Shown here piece by piece: positions 32,736 to 44,789 of a stretch of DNA of 64,000 nt (its first letter is position 1; every line of letters begins with the position of its first letter). The DNA comes from Brachynemurus nebulosus (Eukaryota; Arthropoda; Insecta; Neuroptera; Myrmeleontidae), in the NCBI GenBank assembly GCA_035578155.1, contig JAPWDM010000001.1:6970670-7034669 (forward strand). Direction: 5' to 3'. Both the position numbers and the translations under genes were made by a program. The notes beneath the pieces were generated by a model that was given only the letters and a program-made list of their open reading frames with translations, did not search any database and was not told the origin of the DNA.

Positions 32736-35700
32736 TTACTGAGTTTTTTCTTTCCCTTTTGGTTTCAATAAGCCTATTAATTTTTTAATAATTAAATATA
32801 ATACTAATAAAACAATAAATAGAACTGTAAGTATAAATGCAATTATATCTAGTAAAAGATATTGATATAGTTTTAATTCATTTCTAGCTGTTTTTAAATG
32901 AGGAGCACCGTTGTGTCGTAAGACATATTCCACCCAATAAATAGCTTCATCGATCGGCTTGACAATTCGATCGTTGAGAACCGACGATCTATATTTTACT
33001 ATTTCTTTGTATCTGAAAAGAAAAAAGTCAAAATGAAACATTTAAAGAATAATTAGCTAAATGTTCGTAGCATATGAAAAACTTTTTTTTCAACCTTTAA
33101 AATCGTAAAGCAACACTTACCTTCCTAGGAACGTAAATAATTTACTTACTTTCCTAGGAACGTAAATAATTTACTTACTTTTCTAGGAACGTAAATAATC
33201 GCTTACCATTAGTAGTAAATATGTAGATTTTTCTATGGAAATATTTTTTTCATTTTTATTAAAATTGTATTTTTGATAATTTTATTACTTTTATTTATTT
33301 TTTTCAATTTAATTATTCATTATTTTCTTTGGTTGAAAAAATAACTTACTCATACTCGGCCCATAAGTTTATTTTTGTAGCCACAGATGCTTAAGAATTC
33401 TGTGCTTTCAGCCTCGGATTCTTAAACTGCATCCGAGGCCACAAAAATAACACTTACGGTCCTTACTAAGTAATATACTATTTATTATATTAGCCTCTAA
33501 AAATTTGGATAATCTCTACTGTATGCATGGTTTGAAAATGTTAAAATTGGTTTAAGAGTAAAATACCCTCATTATTAAAAGACACACTATTTCAGAAAGT
33601 TGTTATTAGAAAAAAGTTGGCCATGGAAGCTGCTAAATCTTTTTTTCTACAATCATAGTCGAAAGTAAGCTTTTGCGCTCTATGAAGAAAACGTAAAATA
33701 TGTGATATCTGAGGACTGTTACTTTACTAGAAAAGAGTTATTTGTGTATTAAGAGCGCAAAGTGGTAATTGCCGCTCTTAATACACAAATAACTAATTAT
33801 AAACTCTCAAAACAATTTCTTTGTTCAAAGATTAAAAATTTCTTTGAGTTTTTTTTTCAGTAATTAAAGAAAAATTTTTTCTACAATCTTAGTGGAAAGA
33901 ACGCTTTTGCGCTGTGTGAAGAGAGCGCAAAATGTGTATTTGCCGAAGATTTTCGTTGCCGGGTAACAAAGTGTTACTTTTCCGCTTTAAAACGGAAAAG
34001 TAATACTTTGTCGCTCGCTCAACGTATATTTAATTACAAATCGGGTAGGCGTTGTTTATATTTTCTATGGTAACAAATAAACAGATTCTAAAATCATTAG
34101 TCTTATGGTAATCAAGTGAAATATTAATTTTATTAAATTTCAAAATAACTACAAAATATTAATTAAAAATAGTAAATAACTATAATTAATAAATAATAAG
34201 AATAAAAAATTTAAAGAAATCTATACATATATGACGGAAATAATAAGGACAGTGATTTCTCAAGTACACCTCCAGATATTTCTGACGCTGCAAAAATTAT
34301 AACATTGAAGTAAATATTAACGTCCATTGTTATTTTTTCAAGTATATCTTAAATAAAAAATACATTTTATAAGATTGTAGAAAAAATTTTGTGTGTAATT
34401 CGAGCACAAAATTACATTGCCGCTCTCATGAGAATAACGTGCTCCGCCTGGCGGCGTCGCGCGTCAACATTCTCAATTGAGCAGCAATATACCATTTTGC
34501 GCTCTTAATACCTAAATAACTATTTTGATTCAAAAAAAAAAAAAGAAATTTTTATTCTTTGAACAAAGAGATTGTTTTAAGAGTGTGTCAAAATTATTTC
34601 TAATTTGTTTTATTAAAATCAGTAATTGCTTCAGTAGCAAACATTTTTATTTAGTCATTCAAAAATTTTTCAGTCACTAAAATTTCGTAAAGTAACCTCA
34701 ACATGTAATTAGGTTGTAAGTAATTGAGAGCGGCGAGGGCGTAATTGCGCAAGTGTGTAATATGCCTTATAATCGAGTTACGTACTATACTTTATCTACG
34801 ACTAACATGGAATTCACAATAAACGACAATTTCGTACAAATCTACAAATACCAATACATTAAAATTATGTAGTATTTGATATTTATCAAAAACAAACGTA
34901 AACATTCAGTTGCTAGGTAAAATTTTTGTACAGATTCTAACATAATAATATGTATCATGTATTATATCATGTATATCGCTGTATTAATATATAATAATTA
35001 TAAGAATTAATAAAGGTGTAGTAGGCGTTGTTATTTTTAGCATACATGCGTGTAACGGGCCATTTTTTGTACAGCTGGATATGTGGCTGTATGTAAAACG
35101 TAGCTTACTTAGATAGTATTTTGTACAATAAACAAGCAATTTCATGGTAGTCGTAGATAAAATATATTATGCCATTCATAACAATATTAGGTAAAAACAA
35201 AATATAGATAATCAAACATACACTGTCTTTGTGCTTTGTTAAAAGAATGATTATTTTATGAATAAATTAACCATATATAATATATTTTAATTATTAATAA
35301 GCTACTGCATATTATAAAAGATTTTTATGTTAAGGCAAATATTAACTTGTGTATCAATGGCCTATACTCGAATGATATCCGGGTGAAAAATGGGGTGCTA
35401 CAGGGTGACACGTTAAGTCCTTTGCTCTTTTCGCTTTTTCTAGCTGATTTTGATAAATTTCTAGAAGCTCACAAAATAGATGGCGTGAATATTGATAGCC
35501 AAGAAAGGATAGCTTCCCTTTTCTACGCAGACGATCTCATTTTGTTAGCGCAAAACCAATACCAACTTCAGAAAATGCTGCTCGTTTTAGAATTATACTG
35601 CCAAAATAACCTCATAGAAGTAAACGTAAATAAATCGAACATTATGATTAAATTTAAGTCGCATACTTTAAAAATCGTTAGTACTTACAACTATCTAGGT

Positions 35701-38700
35701 ATAAACTTTAGTTCTTCTGGAATATTTCTAAATGCAGCTAATAAAATGGTTCAAAAAACTAATGCGGCTATGGCTAACATAAAACCCATTATTTACAAAT
35801 CAAATATGGAAACATATGATTCATGCCTGTATCTCTACCGGTCGACCGTCCTAAGTGTTCTTCTATATTCTGCAGAGATATGGGCACTCAACTACCCGGA
35901 TATAATAGAGAAACCACAGGTTCGCTATTTCAAGACATTATATTTTTTAAATTCATCTACACCAGGATATGTTGTTCGTAATGAATTCCTGCTAGAGAGG
36001 ATCATGACGTATGTTTTCAAACGCGCTTTAAAGATGCTCTGCAAAATCCTATCAATGCCTCAAAACAGGCTGCCTCACTTATGCTATAAGAGATTACTTG
36101 CTATCAGTTCAAATACCTCGGATTCTAACAAATATAACTGGGTCTCACAATTAAAAAAATTTTTCATTATGTTAAATAAAGCTGATTTATGGGAAACACA
36201 GAATGCATCTCTAATTCGAACAAACATAAATTTGCTTACTAACACACTGAATGACTTGTATAAATCAATCGACAATGAGAAAATTTCCTCTTCATTGTAT
36301 GTACCTTTCTACCAAGCAATAAATATGAAGCAAATGTTTTTACTTCAACTGCACGTCCCGTTTCGAAAATTAAGAATAGTACATCAATTACGCACTTCTA
36401 ACAGTAGGGAATTAAACTTTTATATTAATAGAAACAGCTACAAAATCGACCCAACATCAAACTGCTCTATATGTAATTTAAATTTACCAGAAACCCTGTT
36501 TCACATCTTGCTAGAATGCCCAATATATAACGACATCCGCAATTATTTTCTTCAAAAATACTTAATATTTGCAACTGACGTTCATTCTGAAAATTTTTAT
36601 AACTTTCTCCTAAATATAACCAACGTGTCCTTGCTAAACGACCTATTTTATTATATTACAGGAGCAATGAAAATACGATCTTTTATAATTAATGAATAAT
36701 CGGTATTTACGTATTTTTCTCTTTTGGGCATACATGTTTATGGTATGAAACAGTGATATTGTGGACCGTATCTTGCAGGTGTCATTTTAAAATGAGCAAT
36801 TGCTCATATGCAACTTAAACTTCATTTTAGACGCATCTAAGTATGCATTACGATATGTTCTGTAGGCAATTTTTTTATTTTTTATTTTTATCTTGTTTTT
36901 TTTATTTTTTTATTTATTTTTTCTTACTTTTATACACACTTAAACTTTTTATAACTATTTATATGTAAATGTGTATGTATGGGTATGTGTGTATATTTTT
37001 TTATATTTATATAATAACTCTGTTTATTCTAGTTTTAATTTGATTTATACTTTTTGTATAATTGTTTTTGTAAGAAACCATCAATGTATTTAACCAATCT
37101 CCTGTAATGACCTTTGTGTCAAATACAGTAAAATAAATACTAAATACTAATATTTTAATTATTATTCAGAGTAGTATATAGCTTTTATTATAAAAATATA
37201 TTATATTTATATATACCTTGGATTACTGAGAACTTCTTTTAGAGCCGAAGAAAATGACTCAGGTGTCAAATTTTCGTAATCTAATGATAAACCGTACCCC
37301 AACGATTGAGCCATTATCATATTTAATTTTTGATCCGCAAACAGTGGAAGTCCAATCATAGGTACTCCACGAGAAACTGCCTCCATTGTACTTAACAATC
37401 CTCCATGTGTAATAAATAATTTAACATTAGGATGCGCTGAATAAAACAAGAACAAAATATACTTAATTAGATTCATTATTATTTACAGACAGTAATGTAA
37501 GTACTTACCTAAAATGTCTTGCTGAGGGAACCATTCCCTAGTTATAATATTTTTGTATTGTTTTGGAAAACTGTCATCATCCCATTTCCATAAAACTGTC
37601 TCCTTGACGCTACTTAAACTATCAACTAAAATTTTTTTTGTATGTTCCGGTAAATCGTTACTTCTTATATTGGATCCCAGACTGAAATAAATTACTCCAT
37701 TTTTAGCTTCATCCAATAATTTTTGTAAGTCCGGTGGTAGTGGTCCAGGTGGTTCCAAATGAAAACCACCAATTTCAATCATATTTGGTACCAGTGGTCT
37801 TGGATTCGACAAGCTTGGATGTGAATTTAACAGAACTAATGATACATTATTCAGTCGTTCAGCTAGGGGTTTTGTATTTGGTAAAAATTGTTTTCTTAAT
37901 TCCTCTTGATATGGTATGTGCATAAAATTGTAAACACATTCATTTAGTATTGTTGCTAATGTATTTATTAAACGTTCGAAGAAAGTCATGTGGTCGGTAA
38001 AACCTAAAAAGACTTCTGGTACGTAAGAATATGGCGATGGATTGCCGACCAGATCGTTAGTCCATTCTGAAGCACCAATTGTACTAAATGCTATTACGTG
38101 AGTGTTGAAATGATCAGCGAATGAAAGGAAAACTTCGTTCATAAATATTTCCGAAATTATAAGATCAAATTTTTCATTTGATTTGAGTAACTTATGAACT
38201 TGTTCATCTTCTAACGATAATTTTGCAAGCATTCCACCAAGTTCGTAGACTGATAGGATAACTTTCAATGGATTTCCACTATGTTTTGTTAAAATTGTTT
38301 CATTTGATTCTGCGGATTTCTCTAAAAAGAATAAATTTTTTATTAAATAACCACAAATAAAATAGAAAAGGTATAAATTTAATAGATTTGAGCGTTACTT
38401 TATGGTATACCATATTTGCTATTAATGAACAAAAATACTGTTAAAATAAAAATACACTTTTTACTTTACTAATACCACTTTATTTAGAGTTTTAATTGTC
38501 TGTGACATGTTTCGGCCCGTATGGCCATTAACGAACTGTTCGTCAATGGCCATACGGACCGAAACATGTCACAGACAACTAAAACTCTAAATAAAGTGGT
38601 ATTAGTAAAGTAAAAATTGTCTTTTTATTTTAAAATGGAATACCATAAAGTAACGCTCAAATCTATCAAAAACACTGTTTTTGTTGACCAGTATGACCAT

Positions 38701-40451
38701 CCTATAAAAGGGTAGTAATAGTGGGTGGGACTAGTAGTAGGGACAGAATTAGCGGGAGGAAGCTTAACATAAGAAAAATTTTGGGCTAGTTAGAGACATG
38801 AGATAAAATAGAAATTCTGGAAATTCTAGAAATTCGAAGACATAAGACAAAATAGAAATTCTGGAAATTCGCTAAAAACATTTTGCAAATAATAAATAAA
38901 GTAACAAAAAATAACAAAAAATATGAATGAGTTAGTAAATTATAATATAGAAAATAAAATAGAATTGTAAATATCAGTATAATCGTTCAAAAGTAGATCA
39001 GAATTATGCTTACAAAGGGTGTAGCCGGATAAGTATAGGTGAATCGGCCCCGGAAGCGAATTATTTTAATAACTATATTAACGGTATGGTGAGGCTATAA
39101 GTAATTGATATCTACAATTTTGGGGGCCAAAACTGAGTACTTAGTTATGGAAATAATTAAAAAAATTTAAAAAATTACAAAATTTTTTTTCTTGGTAATT
39201 ACTCAACATAGGAAAATAATTTCATATCCACATGAAGGCAAACGCTCTCAAGAATATTAGACATATTTATTATCGTGTTAATCCTCGTCATTAAGGGTAA
39301 TAACAAGGATAATATCCGATCCAATGTTATTTTTATAGGGTTCCAATTGAGCGACCACTTCAAAAAAAATTCAGTAAATGTGCCTTAATGCACTCAATTA
39401 TTGCACCAAGTTTCATCAAAATTCAAGGGGTATAACATGATGAAAAAAAATATTTTTCAATTCAAATCTGCTGAACAGCCCCTCCAGTGGGTCCGATCCT
39501 GGAATTTAATACATCAGTAGAAAGTACTTTAAAAATAAAGTGTTGTGTCTCATGAAATGTTTTTTCCTATCTTCTATAGTCTTCAAGATAATCAAGAATA
39601 ACCGAAAGAAGTATATTAAGATATAGGCTATCTGCCTCTGACAGAAAGTTCCAATAGTAACTGTATTCTCGTTTATGTGCCACTGCAGGTACTTCATATG
39701 TATAACTTTCCGAGATTGTCATATGTATAACTTCCGGGTCCGATTCACCTATACTTATCCGGCTATACCCTTTTTCTTGCCTCTAAAATAGTTAATTTGG
39801 GTATATTATTCGCCTCATCTGAAACTGTAATGTTAATACAGAAATAAAAGAATATAAATTATTACCAAAATGACAATAAGAATGCATTACTTAGTTGGAA
39901 TTCTATGAGAAAAAGTTAAGAAAGTAATAATGGTTATTCTTTAAAATTTGGGAAATATTAACTATTATTAATTGTTATAGCTCATATTATGAGTATGAGC
40001 TATCCTTTTTCATCCAAGAGAAGTATAAATGTTAAACTAGAGATACAAAACTTTTGGAAACTTCAGAAGTATAACTAATATTCAGTTCAGAAGTATAACT
40101 AATATTCAGTTCAGAAGTATAACTAATATTCAGTTCAGAAGTATAACTAATATTTAAAATAAGACAAAATATTATTTATTGTTAAGTAATAAAAAAATGC
40201 CACTTACCACTTATAATAGCTTTCAAATCTTGCATTTTAATATCACGATAATTTTTGACCGGTTTTGATAATGGATACGGGCTCACCATTGTAACTTCAT
40301 GACCAGCTTTAGCCAAGCCTTTTAAGAGTGCTTGGCCAAGTATTAAATGACTTTTACTAGGTGAAGGAAATAATCCTAAGATTTTTGCTGATTCCAATTG
40401 TCGTTCGATACAAACGAGTAAAAAGACAAGAATACACTTATTTACAAACAT
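32736..40451 (-). CDS. UDP-glycosyltransferase, copy 2 (four exons)
   Basis: Exons on the minus strand are 40451-40208, 38321-37509, 37436-37217 and 33012-32736. All are GT-AG and the phases add to 517 aa. The role is as for copy 1: an ER-membrane enzyme conjugating sugars to lipophilic compounds. Seen: a signal-like hydrophobic N-terminus, FPSPSKSHLILGQALLKG, and AGHEVTMVSPYP with the catalytic-type His. Exon 2 carries FSLGSNIRS and WKWDDDSFP; exon 3 carries THGGLLSTMEAVSRGVPMIG and PLFADQKLN. Exon 4 has a membrane segment followed by a basic tail ending KEKTQ, a KxKxx retrieval signal. Exons 2 and 3 have the same lengths as in copy 1 (813 and 220 nt), so the pair arose by duplication of the whole gene, later separated by the Polinton insertion and other repeats. 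No break was seen. Confidence 0.94.
33116..33201. repeat. 29-bp tandem repeat, three units
   Basis: Three units with core CCTAGGAACGTAAATAAT, period 29. The third unit varies at its end (AATCG). Confidence 0.9.
33640..34515 (+). repeat. Family B repeat fragment and copy 2
   Basis: A short fragment (33,640-33,795) with CGCTCTTAATACACAAATAA is followed by a nearly full copy (about 33,870-34,510). The full copy shares ACAATCTTAGTGGAAAGA at its start and CGTCGCGCGTCAACATTCTC near its end with copy 1. Non-coding. Confidence 0.65.
35317..37150 (+). mobile_element. 5'-truncated LINE retrotransposon
   Basis: The open frame ends at 36,699 and starts abruptly inside the reverse transcriptase domain at about 35,317, giving roughly 460 codons. 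Motifs seen are GVLQGDTLSPLLF and SLFYADDLILLA (catalytic Asp-Asp), followed by thumb-like sequence. Near the C-terminus is a CxxC...H...C knuckle (CSICNLNLPETLFHILLEC). The 3' UTR ends at about 37,150 in AATAAATACTAAATACTA, a microsatellite-like tail as in CR1/L2-like LINEs. The missing 5' part is normal for target-primed insertion. The frame is still open over 1.35 kb, so the insertion looks fairly young. The clade is not resolved. Confidence 0.85.
38383..38665. mobile_element. Palindromic MITE (long hairpin)
   Basis: TAGATTTGAGCGTTACTTTA at the left is matched inverted by TAAAGTAACGCTCAAATCTA at the right. The two arms pair almost throughout except for an extra ~25 bp in the left arm. The loop is around 38,525-38,540, between the inverted words ATGGCCATTAACGAA and TTCGTCAATGGCCAT. 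A solitary end of the same family lies near 16,350-16,395. Such structures are fold-back MITEs. Confidence 0.8.
39014..39773. mobile_element. 760-bp TIR element
   Basis: AAAGGGTGTAGCCGGATAAG at the left pairs with CTTATCCGGCTATACCCTTT at the right; arms are about 42 bp. There is no coding content and no clear target duplication. Confidence 0.7.
40062..40155. repeat. 24-bp tandem repeat, four units
   Basis: Units contain CAGAAGTATAACTAATATT. Three are perfect and the fourth is truncated. It lies in UGT copy 2 intron 1, 50 bp from exon 1. Confidence 0.92.
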
Positions 40452-40885
40452 TTTTATTTACGATTTTGATTAAACTTGTTTTAAATACATAGGTAATTAT
40501 TCAGTCAAACAAACGCACAACAGTCGATCGCATGTCAATGATGTGTTGCATCAGAATTTCTTAAAATACATCAGTAAATACCGTAAATACATTTCAGAGC
40601 CATGTTCACACAGAACAGATGTTCAAAGCCGTACTAGCCGGTTTTATAGTACGTATTTATGTTATTTAAAATGAATCACATGTATGTTTTGTTTCCCTCT
40701 CTACTTTTTATATAAATTTTCAACATTAAGTGCATGCATGTACACATTACTTACAAAGTACAACACTTAAGAGTTAAGATATGATAAAACATTTGAATTT
40801 TTATCAATTGATAGGATGATAATACTCTGGAGATAAAAATTTTATAAAAATATGAGGTATTTTAATGAAACCATCTATTAGAATT

Positions 40886-41337
40886 AGTGATGTTGGATGA
40901 TTAACCGATTAGTCGGTTTAGTCGAGTAATTTTGTTTACATTTAGTCATATTTTAGTCGACTATTTTACCTTCGATTAAATGATTAATTTTTTTTCAAAT
41001 GACTAAAAACGACTAATTTAACAATTTATTGGAATTCAAAAAATGGAAACTAAAAAATTATCTATCTATATGATTCTTCACTTTTATGTGATTAATATAC
41101 CTTTTGTGATATTTCATATCTTTCTTTTTCTTAAAAGAAAAATATTAAAAGTCCATAACTAAATTCGAAAGAAACCTCGTTTTTGAATACATAGGTTACC
41201 TTACCGTGAATTTGACTAAACATTTAGTCGATTAGTCGACTACTCTGTGATCGATATTTTCGACTGATGACTAATTTTATCTGAAAAATAATTTTAGTCG
41301 ATTAATCGATTAACTGCTTCTCGGCCCGACATCACTA
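40886..41337. mobile_element. hAT-type element, 452 bp, perfect 8-bp TSD
   Basis: The left end is TAGTGATGTTGGATGATTAA and the right end is TCTCGGCCCGACATCACTA, an imperfect TIR. ATTAGAAT flanks both sides (40,878-40,885 and 41,338-41,345). The interior is rich in inverted and direct TTAGTCGA-type words. Non-coding. Confidence 0.8.
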
Positions 41338-43758
41338 ATTAGAATATCTCGTATATAAAGATATAAAGGTTAATTTTCTACATAATGGAAATCCATAAAA
41401 AATACCCTTATATCGCAGCATCCTGCATAACATTAAAAAACCATTTTTGCTCGAAAACCCTCTTACATATAGAGTAGGGCAGGGTCGTGTAAGATAAGAG
41501 TGCGCACTCCTGTTTTCTCGAAACAGGAATGAAATTTGTAACAATTTTAAATCGTGTTTTGAAGTGTCCGGGTATCCAAATATTGGTTTACGACATAATC
41601 CCAATATTCTAGATAAGTTTAAAATTTTTAGTACAATTTGATCTAATTTTTCTCGAATTTGAATATGTTACTACGGTTTATGTCGAAACAAGTTAAAAGT
41701 TATAAATGTTCCTGTGACTAGTAAAGTTAGTCACCGATCACTTTAATTTGTGTTGTTACGCGGGCGTCCTGATGGAATTGGACTTCCCGTTTTTGAGATG
41801 CGGTAGCGTGTGGGTCCTTTTGGAGATGTGGGCAGCTTCTTAGAAGGAGTATGTAGGAATTTGTAATAAATGAAAAAAACACCCGTCAAAATTATAAGTA
41901 TTATTTATTGAAATAACAAAAGAAAAAGAGAACAGAATAGTAAAATAAGAATACAAAAGTTAAGTTTAAAAATTTATGAGTCGAGAGAGGAATAGTTACA
42001 ACAAAAATCCTACCTTTACGCCTTGAGTGGTTCCAACTTAGCACTACACTGAATTACTTGAAACTATAATTCACTTTTTCATAATTAACCCAGAATTTAT
42101 AATTTAATAATTAAACACAAAAACTCAATTATGATGTGTACTCAATCACAGACACACCCCGACTCTACTTAACGATCTCCTAAGAAGAATTGCATCAGTC
42201 TCGCTACATTCAAGGACAAAATCTCTATATTTCTTATCAATTTTGATACTGCAATATGTTGACTCTAAATGGATTCATACATACAATATACACTAGAGGA
42301 AATAATTAAAGAATCAAAAAAAAAAAAAAAAAATTCCAAATTTTTACCGATTTTTCGAATGGCTGTATCTTCGTGAAAAATGGTCGTATCGGAGTCGTAA
42401 GCAAAGCAATTTAAAGCTGGAAGAGATCTTGCAATAAAAAAATTTGCAAAGCAACGTGTGTCCTAATAAATACACTGAAAAAAAATTTTCGAAATTTTTT
42501 CGGTTTTTTTTTTGGTCCACGGAGTTAGGAAAAATTCTTCCAACTTAACCACCATATGGAACGGATAACTTGTTCATTCAGCTTTAATTTACTTTTTTAT
42601 AGACACTTATACGACCACCTCTCGCTGAGATATCGGACTTTGAATGGAAAAGGATCATTTTGTCTTTGACCATCGATATCTCAGCAACCAATGATCACAC
42701 AGAAAATTGAATGGGTGTTTTAAAAACTCGAATAAATTCTATACAAGGATTAGCCATTGTTTTTTCAGAAAACATTTTTTTGCATACTTTACATGAATTT
42801 GAAAAATCAAGAAAAAAAGAGCTTTTGGTGGCTCTTTAGAAAATAAAGCGCTGAATTAAAAGCTTCGAGAAAACCACTAATGTTAAGTGTGCCTTTTACA
42901 GTTTAATATACCCACAAAAACCCCATCGAGTTTCAGTTTAAGCCATCCAGCCGTTTTTGTGTTTCATTCGATTGAATTTTTGAAAAAATTAAAGGATCAT
43001 TTTTTTCATAATCTTCAACAAAATGAAAAAAAAAAACTTTTCTCAGCTTTTTTCACATTTTTACAACAGTACAACAGTTTTTTCACATTATAACAGTATT
43101 TAAATTTATAAAAAAAGAAAATTTCTTAGAAAATTTTCAAAAAAATTTTTTTTTTCTAAAATTTTTTGAAAAAATTTTTTAAAAAACACGCTCTTTCTTA
43201 GACGACAGTTTCTTTTATCATGTTTTTCTTTCAATTTCCTAAGGAATTCTATACAGCAAACTTTCGTACAATGTAAATTCGTATAACCCAAGTTTCTACA
43301 TCAAAAGTTTACAATTACGAAAACTAACGATAACGAAAAGTAATTTTTTTTTAAATATTCTATTACTAATAAAATCAGTGGGACTAGTGGAGCCTAAAAT
43401 TAACCAATTATAACCAATTTATCAAAAGTAATTCGATATCAATAATTCTGGATAACGAAAGCTATATTTTAATAGTCGTAAAATGTTTGGAGTACCCACA
43501 ACTTGTTTTGCTTAAGCTTTCAAAAATTTCGTTATTTTTTCGCTACGACGCATCGTTCACGAGATATTTACGATCAAAAGTTTTCCATTACGAAAAGTTA
43601 CGAAAATTAATTTTTTAAAAATGTGTTATTGCTGACCCAATCAATTTGATTAATGGAGTCTAAATTAACCAGTTATAATCAGTAAAATTTATATAAGTAA
43701 TTCGGTATCGATAAGTTTCGATAACGAAAAATAGGTTTTAACAATCGCAATACGTTTG

Positions 43759-43950
43759 AGTAGAAGAGTAATGACAGTACGGCGGCACACTAGGTCACCC
43801 TGGCCCAAGGTGTGCCCACATTTTTGACACGGTAGTGTACTATAGCATTAAGTACAGTACGGCGTCAAAAGTGTGGGCACATCTTGAGTCAGAGTATTCC
43901 CATAATTTTGACGACGTAGTGTGCCGCCGTACTGTCATAGCTCTTCTACT
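43759..43950. mobile_element. 192-bp short relative of the Polinton-type element
   Basis: It begins AGTAGAAGAGTAATGACAGT and ends with the matching inverse ATAGCTCTTCTACT. It is flanked by a perfect 6-bp duplication, CGTTTG (43,753-43,758 and 43,951-43,956). The terminal AGTAGAA is that of the 11.6-kb element. The interior (TTTTGACACGGTAGTGTACT and AAGTACAGTACGGCGTCAAA) matches the tandem unit in that element's TIRs. It has no coding capacity, so it must have been moved in trans. Polinton-derived MITEs of this size are, to my knowledge, rarely described. Confidence 0.85.
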
Positions 43951-44203
43951 CGTTTGGAATACCCATAACTTGTTTCACTTAAACCTTCAAAAATTTCGTT
44001 ATTTTTTGACTACGACGTACCGTTACTTACGATCAAAGTTTAGATTAACGAAAAATATGAAGAAGTACTGACATAAGAAATTCTCCTGTTACATAGGTGA
44101 GGGATTGTTTAAATGTGATTTGCTTTTAGTTGAGTTCCAAGCTTTTTAATAAGTGCGCCATCTTACCGACCCCAATGCGCACTCTTACACGACCGGTCGT
44201 GTA

Positions 44204-44398
44204 AGAGTGCGCATTTCCAATTTTGTGAATATTTTTTAATAACTCGGTCGGTATTGAGTTTATAATAAAAATCTTTTATCGCAGCGTTAACTAATCATTA
44301 AGGTACTACAATGAATACAATTTACTTCTATAACATTTTCCGTTATTTTTTTGTAGCCACCTAAATGTTAAGTGCGCCGTCTTACACGACACTACCCT
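44204..44398. mobile_element. Short TIR element with CGTGTAAGA...GCGCA ends
   Basis: GGTCGTGTAAGAGTGCGCAT near 44,204 faces GTGCGCCGTCTTACACGACA near 44,374. A third end (CGTGTAAGATAAGAGTGCGC) is near 41,484 and another inverted one abuts at 44,182-44,203. Several overlapping or nested copies are therefore present. Boundaries are uncertain. Confidence 0.5.
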
Positions 44399-44532
44399 AA
44401 TGGTTAAAAAGGTATTTTATGTGATTTTTTCGCTCTTTACCACGGTGTAAAACAATTTTGAAAAACGTTTTGAATTTTAGTAAATTTTGGCAAAAAACTC
44501 ATATTTTTAAGGTTCTGAACATTGGACTTGCT

Positions 44533-44789
44533 CAAGGGCGCCCATATGATAATTTGTAGATGGGGGCGGGCCGAAAAGTAGGGTAAGGAGTATTTTTAAT
44601 ATTTTAAATGACGAATAGCAATTTGTAAGTCGCCATAAAAAGTGCCAGTTTCGACCATGCTGTGCTAAAATACTAGTCTACGTAAAAGAAAAAAAAACAT
44701 TCGATTACTACTACATTTATATGTTTTATCGTTTCTCTAACAGGTAGGGGCGGGCGGCCTCCACTTGCCCCCGAGTATGGGCGCCCTTG
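44533..44789. mobile_element. hAT-type MITE, 257 bp
   Basis: Left end CAAGGGCGCCCATATG; right end inverse, ending ATGGGCGCCCTTG. The flanking 8 bases GACTTGCT and GATTTGTT agree at 6 of 8 positions, consistent with an ageing hAT duplication. Open frames that cross it (proline/glycine-rich) are not genes. Confidence 0.7.

Larger units (their letters stand above)
33013..37216 (-). other. UGT copy 2 intron 3
   Basis: A 4.2-kb intron between the donor-binding and membrane-anchor exons. It carries a 29-bp tandem repeat, family B copies and a 5'-truncated LINE on the opposite strand. It sits at the same position as copy 1's intron 3, but the repeats inside are different and so post-date the duplication. 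Confidence 0.75.
38322..40207 (-). other. UGT copy 2 intron 1
   Basis: A 1.9-kb intron with donor GTAAGT just below 40,208 and acceptor TTTTTAG just above 38,321. It contains the 38,383-38,665 palindrome, a TIR element (39,014-39,773) and a 24-bp tandem repeat. Confidence 0.75.
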
